From Rhizophagus irregularis (taxonomy: Eukaryota; Glomeromycota; Glomeromycetes; Glomerales; Glomeraceae), in assembly GCF_026210795.1 (NCBI RefSeq), contig NC_089447.1:374501-438500 (forward strand): a DNA stretch of 64,000 bases, in the 5' to 3' direction. This document shows positions 23,085 through 34,137 of the stretch, piece after piece; position 1 is the first letter of the stretch; each line of letters begins with the position of its first letter. A program made the position numbers and the translations under genes. The notes beneath the pieces were generated by a model. That model saw only the letters and a program-made list of their open reading frames with translations. It ran no database searches and was not told where the DNA came from.

Positions 23085-23340
23085 TAAATTATAATTTCAT
23101 CAATTATTCAATTCCTTGCAAACGCGTAAATAAAGCTTTACTAGCAAGCCTTAATATTTGTTGTAGAAATAAATGGTATTTTGTTGGTTTGTATATTTCA
23201 ATTATAGAATGAGGATAATTCGTGGATAAACTATAATCAGGATTATTTTATCGAATTATTATGTAATTTATCAAGAAAAAAGTTTTATAATGAAAAAAGT
23301 GTAACGAAAGGTGATAGAATTTTTGAAAAAATAATAAAAA
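23085..23340 (-). pseudogene. Degraded copy of the 136-aa protein family
   Basis: The plus strand shows 'TCTAAATTATAATTTCATC', 'ATTCCTTGCAAACGCGTAAA', 'ATAAATGGTATTTTGTTGG' and 'TAATCAGGATTATTTTATCG' in the same order as the 3' half of the gene at 28509-28919, but with many indels. No open frame remains. Confidence 0.6.
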
Positions 23341-24300
23341 ACGATAAATTTTTCAAATAATTTTTTGGTCGTTATAAATAACGAAATATCTTAAAGAGTT
23401 ATTAAATAAAGAAGGAACAACAAATTAAACAAAGATAAGTAAGTCATATTATGTGAAAAAAAAAAATCTAAGAAAGTGCTTTCATTCAACGAAAAGTTTT
23501 GTTAAAAAATTTGATTTCCATGTTTAGAAATCGTAACATTGAACATATGGGCTATGGGTAGTCGTAGGCACAAAAGGTATTTATTATTTGAATACAAACA
23601 AGAGCATAGTGTTATATAGCTATAGCTATTTTACTCGTTGTTTCCTTGGTTGCATATAATTACTAGTAAGCACCACTTTTATAAGTGCTGTCGGAATTAT
23701 TTTACGGTTACGGCACGTGCCGCAACGCCGTAATTAAAACGTAAATACCGTAATGCAGCAATGCCGTAATTTAATTTGGCGTCGTAATGTCGTAAATATC
23801 TGATATACAGTATGCCGGTAAATGAATAAGACAAATAATTTCAGCCAAGTTCGTAATTCCGGGTCAATTTTTCGCGCTACATCACGTGACGTTGCACTGA
23901 TTTCCAAAAGGAAATTCCCACAAATAAAATCGTAGTTAAAAGGAAAATTTTCTTTAAGTTATTGTGCAAGTCGTTTTTAGTTTTATTTTTTTATTTACCC
24001 CTTTTTTCTTTTACTTTGGTTCGGGCGGTTGCATCCTTAGGGTGTACCCGCCATTTTTGTTTCTTACAACCAAGGTGACGCCGCCATCAACGCGGTTTGG
24101 TTTACAGTTTGTTTGAATTACTTTCGACTCTAGTAACTTAGTTCACGTTGAAAATAAACATAAAAATAAAAACAGAGATTATATTAGAACTGAATAATAA
24201 AAAAAAACATTAATTATATTTTTTAATATTGGAATGATAAATAATAATATTATTAAACCCTAATGTGAATTATTTGTATTTTTTTATTACAGTAAATAAA
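23341..24300. other. Non-coding stretch with GCCGTAAT-type words
   Basis: Around 23690-23840 there are several copies of 'GCCGTAATT' and 'CGTAAATACCGTAATG', likely the end of a transposable element. It precedes the hAT transposase relic and may belong to the same insertion, but no matching right end was found. Confidence 0.4.
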
Positions 24301-24379
24301 ATATTCTTTAATTATGTAAGTATTTACTGGGCGCGAGGAACTTTTAGAGATTTATTATTGATAACAGATGAAATTTTTA

Positions 24380-24880
24380 TGAAAATGAGGGGAAAAATAT
24401 GGGGAACGTAAAGAATTAATGTACCAGATGAAGAAATACCGAAAAAGAGAAAAGCCATTCGACATTAAAGTTGGTGAAACTAAAACTTCAGATGAATGGT
24501 CTTCCGTTGAGGATAGATTTCCTGAAGATGAGGATTACCTAGTTCAGTTAGCACTTAAACTTTTTTCTGTTACACCTCATGCAGGCTGCAGCTGGTTGCG
24601 AACGGGTTTGGTCAAGTCTTGGTTGGATATACAGTAAGAGAAGAACTCGTTTAAGCTTAAATAAAATTGAAAATATGTACAAACTTTCAGTCTATTATCA
24701 TGCAAATGTGAAAAAGAATTACCACATTACAGTGTGGAAAAATCTGCTGAAGAAATTTATCAAATTTTTGTTACGCTCATTTGAATCCCGACCAAGACCT
24801 TCTTGAAATAGAAGATGATTTGCCTAAGGAAATAGTAATTGGTGAGGAGGAAGAATTAGATTTGTATAAGTTTTGAATTT
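24380..24880 (+). pseudogene. hAT transposase C-terminal (dimerisation) region, frameshifted
   Basis: Two plus-strand frames together give the hAT C-terminal signature: 'FPEDEDYLVQLALKLFSV', then after a frameshift near 24585 'GCERVWSSLGWIYSKRR' and 'LSLNKIENMYKLSVYYHANV'. 'SAEEIYQIF' and an acidic tail ('LEIEDDLPKE', 'IGEEEELDL') follow in yet another frame. The conserved 'E+.WS..G.I....R..L' core is the hAT dimer domain. The zinc finger and catalytic core are absent. A dead relic. Confidence 0.85.
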
Positions 24881-25109
24881 AGACATATTTATTAATAATT
24901 TAGAAGATATAATTGAAGATAGTATAGATAGTATAGAGAGTGAAAATGATGAACTAAGTAGAAAAATCTATGGGTGAAAATGAATGAGACCCAGCTGCTG
25001 AAGCTGATGAAATAATTGACACTTTGTAAATTGTAATAATTGTGACTTATTAACAAATTTTGTGTTGTTTGTACTATTGTAAAATGTATCACAAAAAAAT
25101 AAAAGTGTT

Positions 25110-25200
25110 TTGCAAGTTTCGCCTAGTTTCAGAAGTTTCGCCCAGTTTCGGAAGTTTCGCCAGGGGTCTAGTTTCGGTTTCGCCCGAAATACTATGCTGT
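25110..25200. repeat. GTTTCGCC-rich terminal sequence of the hAT relic
   Basis: 'AAGTTTCGCCTAGTTTC', 'AGAAGTTTCGCCCAGTTTC' and 'GGAAGTTTCGCCAG' are three near-copies of a 20-bp unit. They lie about 230 bp after the transposase tail, where the 3' end of the element is expected. The matching left end was not found. Confidence 0.5.
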
Positions 25201-25508
25201 ACGCCAGTCAGTCTTTATTGGTATGCAAGTTAGAATATTTATTGTGAATCACCTATCCCAATAAAAATCTTTCAGAAAAATGATCATTTATTGGAGTTTT
25301 TTCTAGAAATTTTCTTATAGGGTATAAATAAGTTATTTGTACCGTTGTTTTTGGAAATATAAAATACAAAATTAAGATTAGTCTTATTAACTGGCTGCAT
25401 GATGTGCGACAGTCATTCCATTGGAAATTACTAATGATCATCCAGTGGATTTGACACACCACATACATATATAAATCTCTCTACTTAAACTTACTACTAT
25501 CCAATAAA

Positions 25509-26530
25509 ATGCGCAATTTAAAAAATCTTCTCTTTGGAATTATTCTCTTATCATCTTTTGGTTCAGCATTTGCTGACGAATATGATCCTAAACAAGACGT
25601 TTTAGATCAAGTAAGGTTCCTTTACTTATAGTTTTTTTATTTAAAGAATCTGAAGAACATTTAAAAATATCAGAAGAAAATTCAGATGATGTAGGAACAA
25701 CACGAAGTAAAAGCATACTCGATAAAATTAGAATACCTGTTGAAATTAGACGGGCTTTCGATGATTTTCTTTTTTTATTATCCCTTTTTGTTCTACCAAG
25801 TATAGTGTTTCATAAAAACCACGAGAAATTTGAAACACCCCTCTGGATTTCAATCTTCTCCGGGGTTACAGCAGGCTTTGTTTCCATTTCGATCATAATC
25901 AATTATACTGGTTGGAACACAAAGGATGATAGTATCTTCTGGTGGATAGCTTTTCGTATATTACCATTCGTAATTGATTTATGTCATGTATTTTCCGATA
26001 TTTGTTTCCTGTCTTACACTCGGAGTATTCCCGTGGGTAATTTCAAAGATGGTTTCATTTATATACATGCAGTAACTGGAATCTTAGGTGCGATTTTTCT
26101 GCTTTACATTATTTTCTTTCTTTCATAGATTTATATAAAATCAGATGTTTTTATCGTAAGTACCTCATTACTATAACTGGAATCTATATACATGCCGTAA
26201 CTGGAATCTAAGGTGCGCTTTTCTACCTTATTTTACATAGATCATAGAGATAGTTTATTTAAAATCGCACGTATATCTGGTGAATGCCTCATTGCAACAT
26301 TTTTCATCTGGACACCAATAATCCAAATGTTAAACATGGCGCTCCTTTCTGGCAATGACTATTATTGGACGAAGTTAATATTGGCATTAAATCTAATTTA
26401 CTTCTCTAGAGTTCTATATTATGTTTTTGAAAAAAAATACAGAAAGTCGGAAAAAGCGGAAAATTTCGGCTTATTAAATAGAATCTTTTATGTATGTCAT
26501 TATCCTGACCAATATATTTATTCTGAATAA
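25509..26530 (+). CDS. Secreted-signal, multi-pass membrane protein; gene possibly broken
   Basis: Exon 1 (25509-25610) encodes a clear signal peptide, 'NLLFGIILLSSFGSAFA', followed by 'DEYDPKQDVLDQ', and ends at GTAAGG. Exon 2 begins near 25657 (TTTAAAG acceptor) and stays open to 26128. It has a charged segment, then four hydrophobic spans ('FLFLLSLFVLPSIVF', 'ISIFSGVTAGFVSISIIIN', 'IAFRILPFVIDLCHVF', 'VTGILGAIFLLYIIFFLS'). Exon 1 ends in phase 0, but exon 2 needs one extra base, so the hand-built splice does not keep frame. A further open frame (about 26222-26530) has two more hydrophobic spans and 'YFSRVLYYVFEKKYRKSEK'. It may be a last exon after the AG at 26221. About 33 bp ('ATACATGC.GTAACTGGAAT') is duplicated at 26063 and 26186. 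No family recognised. Confidence 0.5.
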
Positions 26531-28199
26531 TAAATTTATCCCGATCAATATAATTTTCAGAATAATTTATTAATTATAAAAAAACATCATCACTGATTAG
26601 ATGATACATGATATATATGTTAAGATTAAGAACGAAAAAAGGGATGATATTAACATTCTAGACTGGAAAAGTCATCTTACAATTCTAATTAAATTTTAGA
26701 ATATAACTAAAAGAACCTATGTTTTACTAATCTAGTACATGTCACATGAAAAAATATTTTGTGATACATAATATTTAATCTTTTTGTAACCATTTTTTGT
26801 ATCAATAAGACGGTTGACAAATACAAAGTCAACACGTATTTTCTTCAGGTACAGAGTTTAACTCATTGGTAGTAGGTACCGAGAGTTACAACTATTTTGT
26901 AAATCATATCCCTATCTAGTATTTACGTCCAAATTTATTACTCTGTTGATGTATAATCTGTATAATCGTTATATAAGCAATAAACAAAACAACAACTAAT
27001 TCCGTAAAAGTTCTCTAAAACTACTATTCTGTATAATGATTTGGTAGTATGATATTGTACACCGAAAATTCTTCATATAAACACGGCAACAATTTTTTTC
27101 GTACTACTTAAATGAAACGTGTAGTCATTCAATAAAAGAGAAAGCAGTCTAAGAATAGCTACAGTGGTCCAATTTCAATAAAAAAAACATTCCCCGAATA
27201 AAGGTTAAACGGGAGACCTTAACTTGTAGGATCAGCTACTTTTCTATGCATATACGTCGAAAAAATTGATATTTTCGTGCAATTTAATATATATGCTTCG
27301 CTTGTGTAACTTAGATTTTAGGCTTCAGTTTTTTCAACGCTTTGATCAGCCTGTGTAACATTTGAGTTGACCCCCCATTTTATTTATCTATCCCCTAGAT
27401 ATTAGCTATCTGGAGTTTACATAATGCTGGCAAGAATTGGATTTTGGCCTGCATTATGATTCACTGATGAACGATAATTTGATATACCGATATATTTCCC
27501 AAAACAACAGTATCGGTACATAGAAGTCCGACTGTATATTTGATGGGAAAAATATACCCCATAAAGGTAAGACCGATAAGGCATCTGATTATCAAAAAAT
27601 CTCAAAATCTGATTGGTTGTTCGAACCCACCTTTTGATCAATGTGTTACAATGAAATTGTTAGTTGTACACAACGAAGACAATAAAAGATAACTAAGAAT
27701 ACTTTTATAGATTATGAAAACACGGCAAAAACTTAATCCCGTGAGGAAAATTACCTCCAACGTTTGTTTGTAAAAAATTGATGTCGTAAGAACGTAAATT
27801 TACGGTAAATTCACTAAATCAGGGTGTATCGATATTTTTACCCCGTTCTTTATGTTTATAAAGAATAAGCAATGTTGCAAAAGGTAAGCAGAAAATTTAT
27901 AATAACAAGCCAGACGAATGACAATAAAGATAAATGACAATAAAGACAAATGACCATAATGATCCAATCAGACGTGAATATAAAACAGCACTAGTAGAGG
28001 ATCAATTAATTCTTATAAATCTAAACAAGAAAAAAACCTGTATTGATCTGCAATGAAGCAGAGCTTTATTCATATAAAAATAAATGCATATTTTGATATA
28101 ACAAATATAAAGATAAAATAAATATAATAAATATAACTAACATATAAAATAATAACTGATATATCAAATAAAATAAATATAATAACTATAATAAATTCT
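26531..28199. other. Non-coding stretch
   Basis: AT-rich, no repeat partner in the window and no credible frame. The 74-codon frame at 27417-27641 is unsupported. Confidence 0.45.
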
Positions 28200-28352
28200 T
28201 CATTAATGATTAATTGACATGCAAGAGCTATATCGTTGAGCTGGCGGCTATTCTCGTAACCATCTTTTGGAGGATATTCTTCATAAGCTTTTGATAACAT
28301 TAATTGGATATATTCTACCATATTTTCATGAGCTGGTTTAGGTCGCGAAGAG
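28200..28352 (-). pseudogene. Internal fragment of an F-box-like paralogue
   Basis: Within a longer open frame, 'RPKPAHENMVEYIQLMLSKA' and 'YEEYPPKDGYENSRQLNDIA' match residues about 200-240 of the 605-aa protein at 14013-15830. Sequence on both sides is unrelated. It lies directly downstream of the 136-aa gene at 28509-28919, the same order as on the plus strand at 30849-31950. Confidence 0.8.
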
Positions 28353-28508
28353 ATAAAGAGAGATATAAGAGAGATATAGGAGGGAAAGTAAAGTTTCGAA
28401 GAGATATGATGTATTCTACTTTTAAAATCCAAGATTCATAATTTATTACGCGAAACTTAATAGGCTTGACATAGTAATAAATGTGATAACATACCATAAC
28501 GTGCTATT

Positions 28509-28919
28509 CTAAATTATAATTTCATCCGTTCCTTGTGAAATACGTAAATAAAGTTTTAAAGACAAGCTTTCTTCAAGGCTTAACTTTTGTTGCGGAGATA
28601 ATGGTGTTTCGTTATTTCGTGTATTTATATCAAACTGTTCACTATTCAATAAATCTTCAACTATTGAATGACGTAATAATTTGCACCTGACATAATAATT
28701 TATTGTATAATACGGATAAAAAAATTCATGATCGTAACTAAGATTATAATCAGAATCATTTTCATTGAAATAATCGGAATTTTCTTGAATAACTTTGTAA
28801 GTTATCAAGTAATAATTTTTATCATTTGATGTACAATGAAAAAATCTTCCCCTAGTAATTAGCAAACGTTGCATAATTGTTGCGACTGGATTAATAACAG
28901 TAGTTGGTGAAGTAGACAT
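28509..28919 (-). CDS. 136-aa protein family member (copy A), function unknown
   Basis: An intact frame from ATG 28919 to stop 28509. It begins 'MSTSPTTVINPVATIMQ'. A core follows: 'GRFFHCTSNDKNYYLITY', 'YDHEFFYPYYTINYYVRCK' and 'PLSPQQKLSLEESLSLKLYL'. The copy at 30849-31259 is the same length and aligns end to end. A longer relative at 57387-58279 keeps 'FFH', 'YDHGFFY', 'NYYVTCK' and 'LSLNQRLDLEQDL'. I recognise no known domain, signal peptide or membrane span. Equal length and intact reading in two inverted copies suggest a real gene family. It sits between F-box-like fragments. Confidence 0.65.
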   Translation of the reverse strand: MSTSPTTVINPVATIMQRLLITRGRFFHCTSNDKNYYLITYKVIQENSDYFNENDSDYNLSYDHEFFYPYYTINYYVRCKLLRHSIVEDLLNSEQFDINTRNNETPLSPQQKLSLEESLSLKLYLRISQGTDEIII

Positions 28920-28989
28920 GTTGCTTCTTTAGGAGACTTAGTTTTTATAATATAAATGAAAAAATATATGTTAATTAAAAATGTGGAGG

Positions 28990-29220
28990 GTATACGTCTT
29001 GCCAGGAAGTTGTTCCCAAGCCTTACTGCGTGAAACAGTGCTTACTGTGTGAAACAGTGCATGTGCATAACCGTACTTATAAATTATCCAATCAGCGCGA
29101 GACTGCGGATCTTGCGAAATAGAATACCACTTGCGATCAGTAAGAGCAAGTGAAATTGGAGTATTTACAAATTTGAATATTTCGATTCTTAATTCGTTGT
29201 ATAGGTTGTATAGGAACTGT
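28990..29220 (-). pseudogene. 5' fragment of an F-box-like paralogue
   Basis: The minus-strand frame reads 'LYNELRIEIFKFVNTP', 'SLALTDRKWYSISQDP' and 'ADWIIYKYGYAHALFH', matching the first 60 residues of the 605-aa protein. The start ATG is lost. A short internal duplication ('CTGTGTGAAACAGTGC') breaks the frame, and homology stops at about 28995. The 136-aa gene follows 70 bases later. Confidence 0.8.
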
Positions 29221-29764
29221 ATTTTTCGAATTTTATTTTTATTTTGCTAAGAAAAAAATGAGCATTTTTATAATCGCCAGCGGAGGTGATCATCATTGTA
29301 CAAAATTTTTTAACGTCCAAAATAGGGAACCAATAAGTTCATTCGGTGTATGTAAATTTTTACTCCGAATGTATAAAAAAAATCCCGCTATTATTTAATT
29401 ATTTAAATAGCTTTTAATTATTTCCCTTGAGGATAGTAAACAAATTTTATGACAATTAAAATGATCAACAAATTATCTCGTATATATAAAAATTTTTTTA
29501 AGTTTTGTATTGATCTTGAGCTTTAAAGTAAGGGAATAATAAATATTAATTAAAATTCTTATTATTCAGTTATTATTATTCGGAATTATTTCTTGATTGT
29601 CGTACAACCTATTTTTTATAGGTCAACTTTGCATTTGTACCTTCATTTATTTAGTAACCCTGTAAAGACGTAAACAAAAGAAAAAACTTAGCTAACATAG
29701 TCAAATATTAAACCCAAATTATATTGAAAAAAATCTCCAATAATTATTTATTCAATTAGACATC
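29221..29764. other. Duplicated upstream sequence of F-box-like copies
   Basis: 'TTCATTCGGTGTATGTAAAT' and the following 180 bases match 15975-16150. From 29600 on, sequence around 'GTACAACCTATTTTTTATAGG' is shared (inverted) with 61900-62200. Confidence 0.55.
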
Positions 29765-29890
29765 AAAGAAGCAATATGTTTAATTCTACCAGCTACTGTT
29801 ATTAATTCAGTTGCAACCATTTTTGTAACGTCAGTTATTTATTATTAAAGGAAGGCTTTTGTCATTGTAAACCAAACGATAAGTTTTATT
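29765..29890 (+). pseudogene. 5' scrap of a 136-aa family gene
   Basis: 'AGAAGCAATATGTTTAATTC' followed by 'ACCAGCTACTGTTATTAATTC' tracks the start of the gene at 30849 ('GAAGCAATATGTCTACTTC', 'ACCAGCTGCTGTTATTAATC'). It is frameshifted and stops early. An inverted copy lies at 61985-62110. Confidence 0.7.
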
Positions 29891-30350
29891 AATGTAGAGA
29901 AAAAACTGGTTCACCTTTTTAAAACAATAGAATATATTCTTGTTAAATAATTACTTATATAGTATTATCAATAACGCCATAAGAATTTCTGATTATAATT
30001 AAAACATTTTAAAATATAAAATTTTTTAATAGGCTATTACATACATATATACTGTATATATATATTTGAATAATAGGAATAGTAATATATAATTAATTAA
30101 AAAGTCAGTAAATAAAGATACTGATAGTAAAAGAAACCGTTATACCAAATATTTATTTTTTTATTCCTCTATTTGTAAACATTTACATACTCATTTTTTT
30201 TTAAAAAAACGGACATATTCGCTTATGAAAGGATATAGATAATCATATGGAAAAACAACATGTAATGAAAACAATGAATAACTGCTACATACAACAATCA
30301 AAATAAATGAATGAATTACCTGGTCGAGAAAACTGCATAAATTAATTTTG
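29870..30350 (-). repeat. Dispersed repeat, copy 2 (inverted relative to 16310-17000)
   Basis: Complement of the 16.3-17.0 kb repeat, with a small 'TATATACTGTATATATATA' insertion near 30048. Confidence 0.75.
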
Positions 30351-30506
30351 GCTTTGGTAGTGTGGTACGAAAAAGGAGGTGGCTGAAAATCATATATAAG
30401 GACTTCTAATTCACTGATCGGCGAATCACGAGTTCTATTTTTTAAAATGACATGTAGATCTTTAATTATAAGACAAATAGAGAAATATGCGTTGTTGTAA
30501 AAATTA

Positions 30507-30625
30507 AAAGTATTTTAGACTTGGCGCAGCAGATGGTGATACCGAAATTAAATACGGTAAAAACCAGACATTGATCACCACATTTCGTCTTAATTTAAGT
30601 CCACAATAATACCTTGTATGTATGT
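30507..30625. repeat. Copy of the 110-bp repeat at 18075-18190 (inverted)
   Basis: Plus-strand 'GACTTGGCGCAGCAGATGGT', 'GATACCGAAATTAAATACGG' and 'CACATTTCGTCTTAATT' match the complement of the 18.1 kb copy with few differences. Confidence 0.65.
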
Positions 30626-30848
30626 AATATTTTTATTGATATGCGGTAACCGTTTTAGGCGATTTGAATGATTTAAAGTAGATTTTTTTTTACTGTAAAT
30701 AAAAATATATAAAAGAAAAAAAAATTATATTGAAGTTAAAACCTAAATTATTTTTTTCAAAAATTCTATCCCTTTTCTTTTCACTCTTTCATTAAATCAT
30801 TGAATAAATTTTACGCTTTTATTCAACTATACGTTAGACTGAAGCAAT

Positions 30849-31259
30849 ATGTCTACTTCACCAGCTGCTGTTATTAATCCAGTCGCAACAATTATACAAC
30901 GTTTGCTAATTACTAAGGGAAGATTTTTTCATTGTACACTAAATGATAAAAATTTTTACTTAGTAACTTACAAAATTATTCAAGAAAATTCAAATTATTA
31001 CGATGAAAATGATTCTGATTATAATCTTAATTACGATCATGAATTTTTTTATCAACATTATGCAACGAAGTATTATGTCAGGTGTAAATTATTAACTCAT
31101 CTAATAGTAGAAGATTTATTGAATGCTGAGCAGTTTGATATAAATACACGAAATAACGAAACACCGTTATCTCTACAACAAAAATTAAACCTTGAAGAAG
31201 GCTTGTATATAAAGCTTTATTTACGTATTTCACAAGGAACGGATGAAATTATAATGTAA
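30849..31259 (+). CDS. 136-aa protein family member (copy B), function unknown
   Basis: An intact frame from ATG 30849 to TAA 31259, beginning 'MSTSPAAVINPVATIIQ' and ending 'RISQGTDEIIM'. Nearly all positions align with the 28509-28919 product without gaps. Differences are scattered substitutions, not frameshifts, so the protein has been kept. The core alternates aromatic and polar residues ('FYLVTYKIIQENSNYYDEN', 'YDHEFFYQHYATKYYVRCK'), compatible with a small beta-rich fold (inference). The upstream 60 bases ('CATTAAATCATTGAATAAAT') recur at 62340-62400, where the gene itself is decayed. Confidence 0.65.
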   Translation: MSTSPAAVINPVATIIQRLLITKGRFFHCTLNDKNFYLVTYKIIQENSNYYDENDSDYNLNYDHEFFYQHYATKYYVRCKLLTHLIVEDLLNAEQFDINTRNNETPLSLQQKLNLEEGLYIKLYLRISQGTDEIIM

Positions 31260-31514
31260 ATAGTACATCATGATGCGTTTATCACATTTATTATGATTAT
31301 TAAATATTTCAATTTCTATGAATTTTAAAATATAAAATATTTCTCTCCTACACCATAATACTTCATTCATTTTTCAAACTTCACTTTTCCTACTATATCT
31401 CTTAACTCCTTCACCTCTTTCTTCAATATTACCTAGAATTATTTGGTCAATTCTTATACTTATCACATCATTCTTATATATAAATTTTTCAATTTTTACT
31501 AATTAATTACTTGA

Positions 31515-31950
31515 AAATAATTTAAATGACTATGATCTCATGATTAAAGGAAATGACATAGATTTTTTCATGTCCTATCAGCAGTCTTTTATTAGTGGTT
31601 GATTAAGATCCTCAAAAAACAATTCATTTGTCCCTTTTCCACCTCGTCCTAAACCTATTTACGAAGATTACCAAAGCTCATGAAGAATATCTACAAAGGG
31701 TGGTCATGAAAATAGTCGTCAACCTAATGTCGTGGTTAGAGCAATATCATACATCTAATTCGAAATTTACAGTGATGTCAACGATCTTGCCTTTTAATTT
31801 GATTTTATTTCTTTTAATTCACCAACTAATTGGGTAATTCCTAATTCTGTATTTGATCGTTTATACCAACTTGGATTTCAATTAACTGGAATTATTATGG
31901 AAGGAAGCATGTCACTTGTTTGAACATAAATTTGAAATATAACAAACGCT
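31515..31950 (+). pseudogene. Middle part of an F-box-like paralogue, decayed
   Basis: Broken frames give 'LMIKGNDIDFFM', 'NNSFVPFPPRPKPIYED', 'GHENSRQPNVVVRAI', 'EIYSDVNDLAF' and 'VFDRLYQLGFQLTGIIME'. These parallel residues about 150-320 of the 605-aa protein in order, with several stops. It follows the 136-aa gene copy B on the same strand. Confidence 0.8.
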
Positions 31951-32400
31951 AAGCGTTGATTATCCGAGATTTTCACTAAATAGCTAGTCCCATAAGTGAA
32001 GCTCTATAGGTTCCTGTCGGTTAAACCTTACAAATGCCAGTTACTACAAATAGGCTATTAGAGTAAATTTTAAGGCTAGAAGGGCTTTTCTACAATCAGC
32101 TAATATGCAACAACATAATCACATGATTCTGCTCATCATTTGTGTCAGGAAATGTACTGTTACTACTGTACAGCTTAAATGGAGCGAGATCGGGCTCTTT
32201 TTGATGTTTCGTCTAATGGATTTAATCACGTGATTTCAATAACTAATATTAAATGTCTACCAAATAAACAAATACTTTACCAGACTATCGATCGTAATTC
32301 ATACATTCCTATTCCTTTATTATATAATACCTCATATGTGATATCCAATTTTTATCTTCAATTAATTATAAATATAAATTTATATAAATTATATATATAA
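31951..32400. other. Unassigned stretch
   Basis: Mixed composition; an open frame at 32179-32400 runs into AT-rich DNA and has no support. Ends at the Helitron-like terminus at 32402. Confidence 0.4.
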
Positions 32401-32401
32401 A

Positions 32402-34030
32402 CTAGGTGTAACCCGTCGCGCTGCGCCGGCGATAAAACTTCTTAGTATTTTGATAATAAATATTTACAATATGGTAAGGTTAGACTAATAAATTTATATA
32501 ATTTATATAATTTACATATTTAATTCTATTTCATCATTTTTAGGTCCTTTAGTTCTTCCAGTAAGGTTCAGTTGTTTTTCACTTTACATTTCGTTTCTTA
32601 CTCATTTTTTTATTTTTTATTTTGTTTCTGTTTCATATTTCGTTTTTCACTAATTTATTTTATTTTTTTTCAGATATTTTAGTTATTTCAGTTCTACAAT
32701 TAATAAAGGTATTTTTTTTTATTTTTTTTATTTTTTTTATTTTTTTTTATTTCGTTTTTATCTTATATTTCATTTCTTACTAACTTCATTTTTTGTTTAC
32801 TTTATGGTTTATTTTTTACTTTGTTTCCTCATGATCACTTTTTTATTTTTGTCTCTCATCATTTTTCACTTTATACTACTTCTCATTATTTGTCTCCCAT
32901 TATTTTCTATTACATCTTCATTTTCCATTATTTCATTTTCTCTCCTATTTACTTCCCATCATTTCTTTTGTCTCTCAATCACTTCTTTTCATTTCCATTA
33001 CTTCTTTTCGTCTCTCATCACTCCTTTTTATCTTTCATCATTCCTCTTTGTCTTCCATCACTTCTTTTCGTCTCCCATCACTTCTTTTGTCTTCCATCAC
33101 TTTTTTTCGTCTCTCATTACTCCTTTTCGTCTCCCATCACTTCTTTTCGTCTCCCATCACTTCTTTTGTCTTCCATCACTTTTTTTCGTCTCCCATTACT
33201 CCTTTTCGTCTCCCATCACTTCTTTTCGTCTCTCATTACTTCTTTTGTCTTCTATCACTTTTTTTCGTCTCCCATCAATCCTTTTCGTCTCCCATCACTC
33301 CTCTTCGTCCCTCATCACTCCATTTTGTCTCTAATCACTCCTATTTGTCTCCTATCACTCCTCTTCGTCATCCATCACTCCTTTCCATCACCTATCACTC
33401 CTCTTCGTCTCCCATCACTCCTCTTCGTCTTCCATCACTTCTTTTCGTCACCCATCACTTCTTTTCGTCACCCATCACTCCTATTCGTCACCCATCACTC
33501 CTTTTCACTTCTCTTCGTCTACAATCACTCCTTTTAGTCTCCCATAACCCCTCTTCATCTTCCCATCACTCCTTTTCGTCTTCCATCACTCCTCTTCATC
33601 TTCCCATCACTCCTCTTTGTCTCCCATCACTCTTTTCCATCATCCATCATGTCCTATTTTTCCTTTTTGTTTCCTATCACTTCTCATTACTCTTTTTTAC
33701 TCCCTTTCTTCTTCTATTACTTTCCATTACTCCATTGTTATTTCATTTTTTTTATTGGCATCTTTCTCCTTGATCATTGTCATTTACTTATCTTTTTTAT
33801 TTATTGTTATTGTTTTTTTTATTGTATCACTTCATTAAAAATAAATACAGTGATTTTTTCTTTAAAATCGAAAATGTGGGACTTAAATTTTAAAAAATTT
33901 CATTTAATAAGATTATTTTGAATAAATATGTTTGCAAAAAAAATTTTTTAAAAAATATCTTCGCAATAAAATTTTAACCGATCAAAAATTAGCTATCTAT
34001 ACGTTTGCCGATCAAATAAATGGCCTTAAC
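32402..34030 (-). mobile_element. Helitron-like non-autonomous element A with pyrimidine-rich array
   Basis: Read on the minus strand, the element ends ...CGCCGGCGCAGCGCGACGGG, a few bases, then CTAG followed by T. That is a GC-rich hairpin close to a CTAG|T end, the Helitron 3' pattern. The same terminus occurs at 34138. The interior (32820-33650) is a tandem array of a roughly 20-bp unit 'TCTCCCATCACTCCTTTTCG', followed by a unique tail ('AAATACAGTGATTTTTTC', 'TTAAAATCGAAAATGTG') also present at 47540-47590. Long open frames in the array are composition artefacts. The right (5') boundary is uncertain. Confidence 0.6.
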
Positions 34031-34137
34031 TTTTAAGTTTAAATCAGGCACTGAATCATGCTACACAATTCAAGATTATTTATACAGACTTAATCTAAAC
34101 GTTAGAAGATCGACATGTATTTTTTTTATTATATTAA

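Noticed and set aside
27417-27641. 74-codon minus-strand frame
   Set aside because: No homologue, no upstream signal, ordinary chance length for this region.
32804-33921. Overlapping 176-241 codon frames ('FVSHHFFSS', 'SSPITPFRL')
   Set aside because: All three frames are open across a 20-bp pyrimidine tandem array; repeat translation, not genes.
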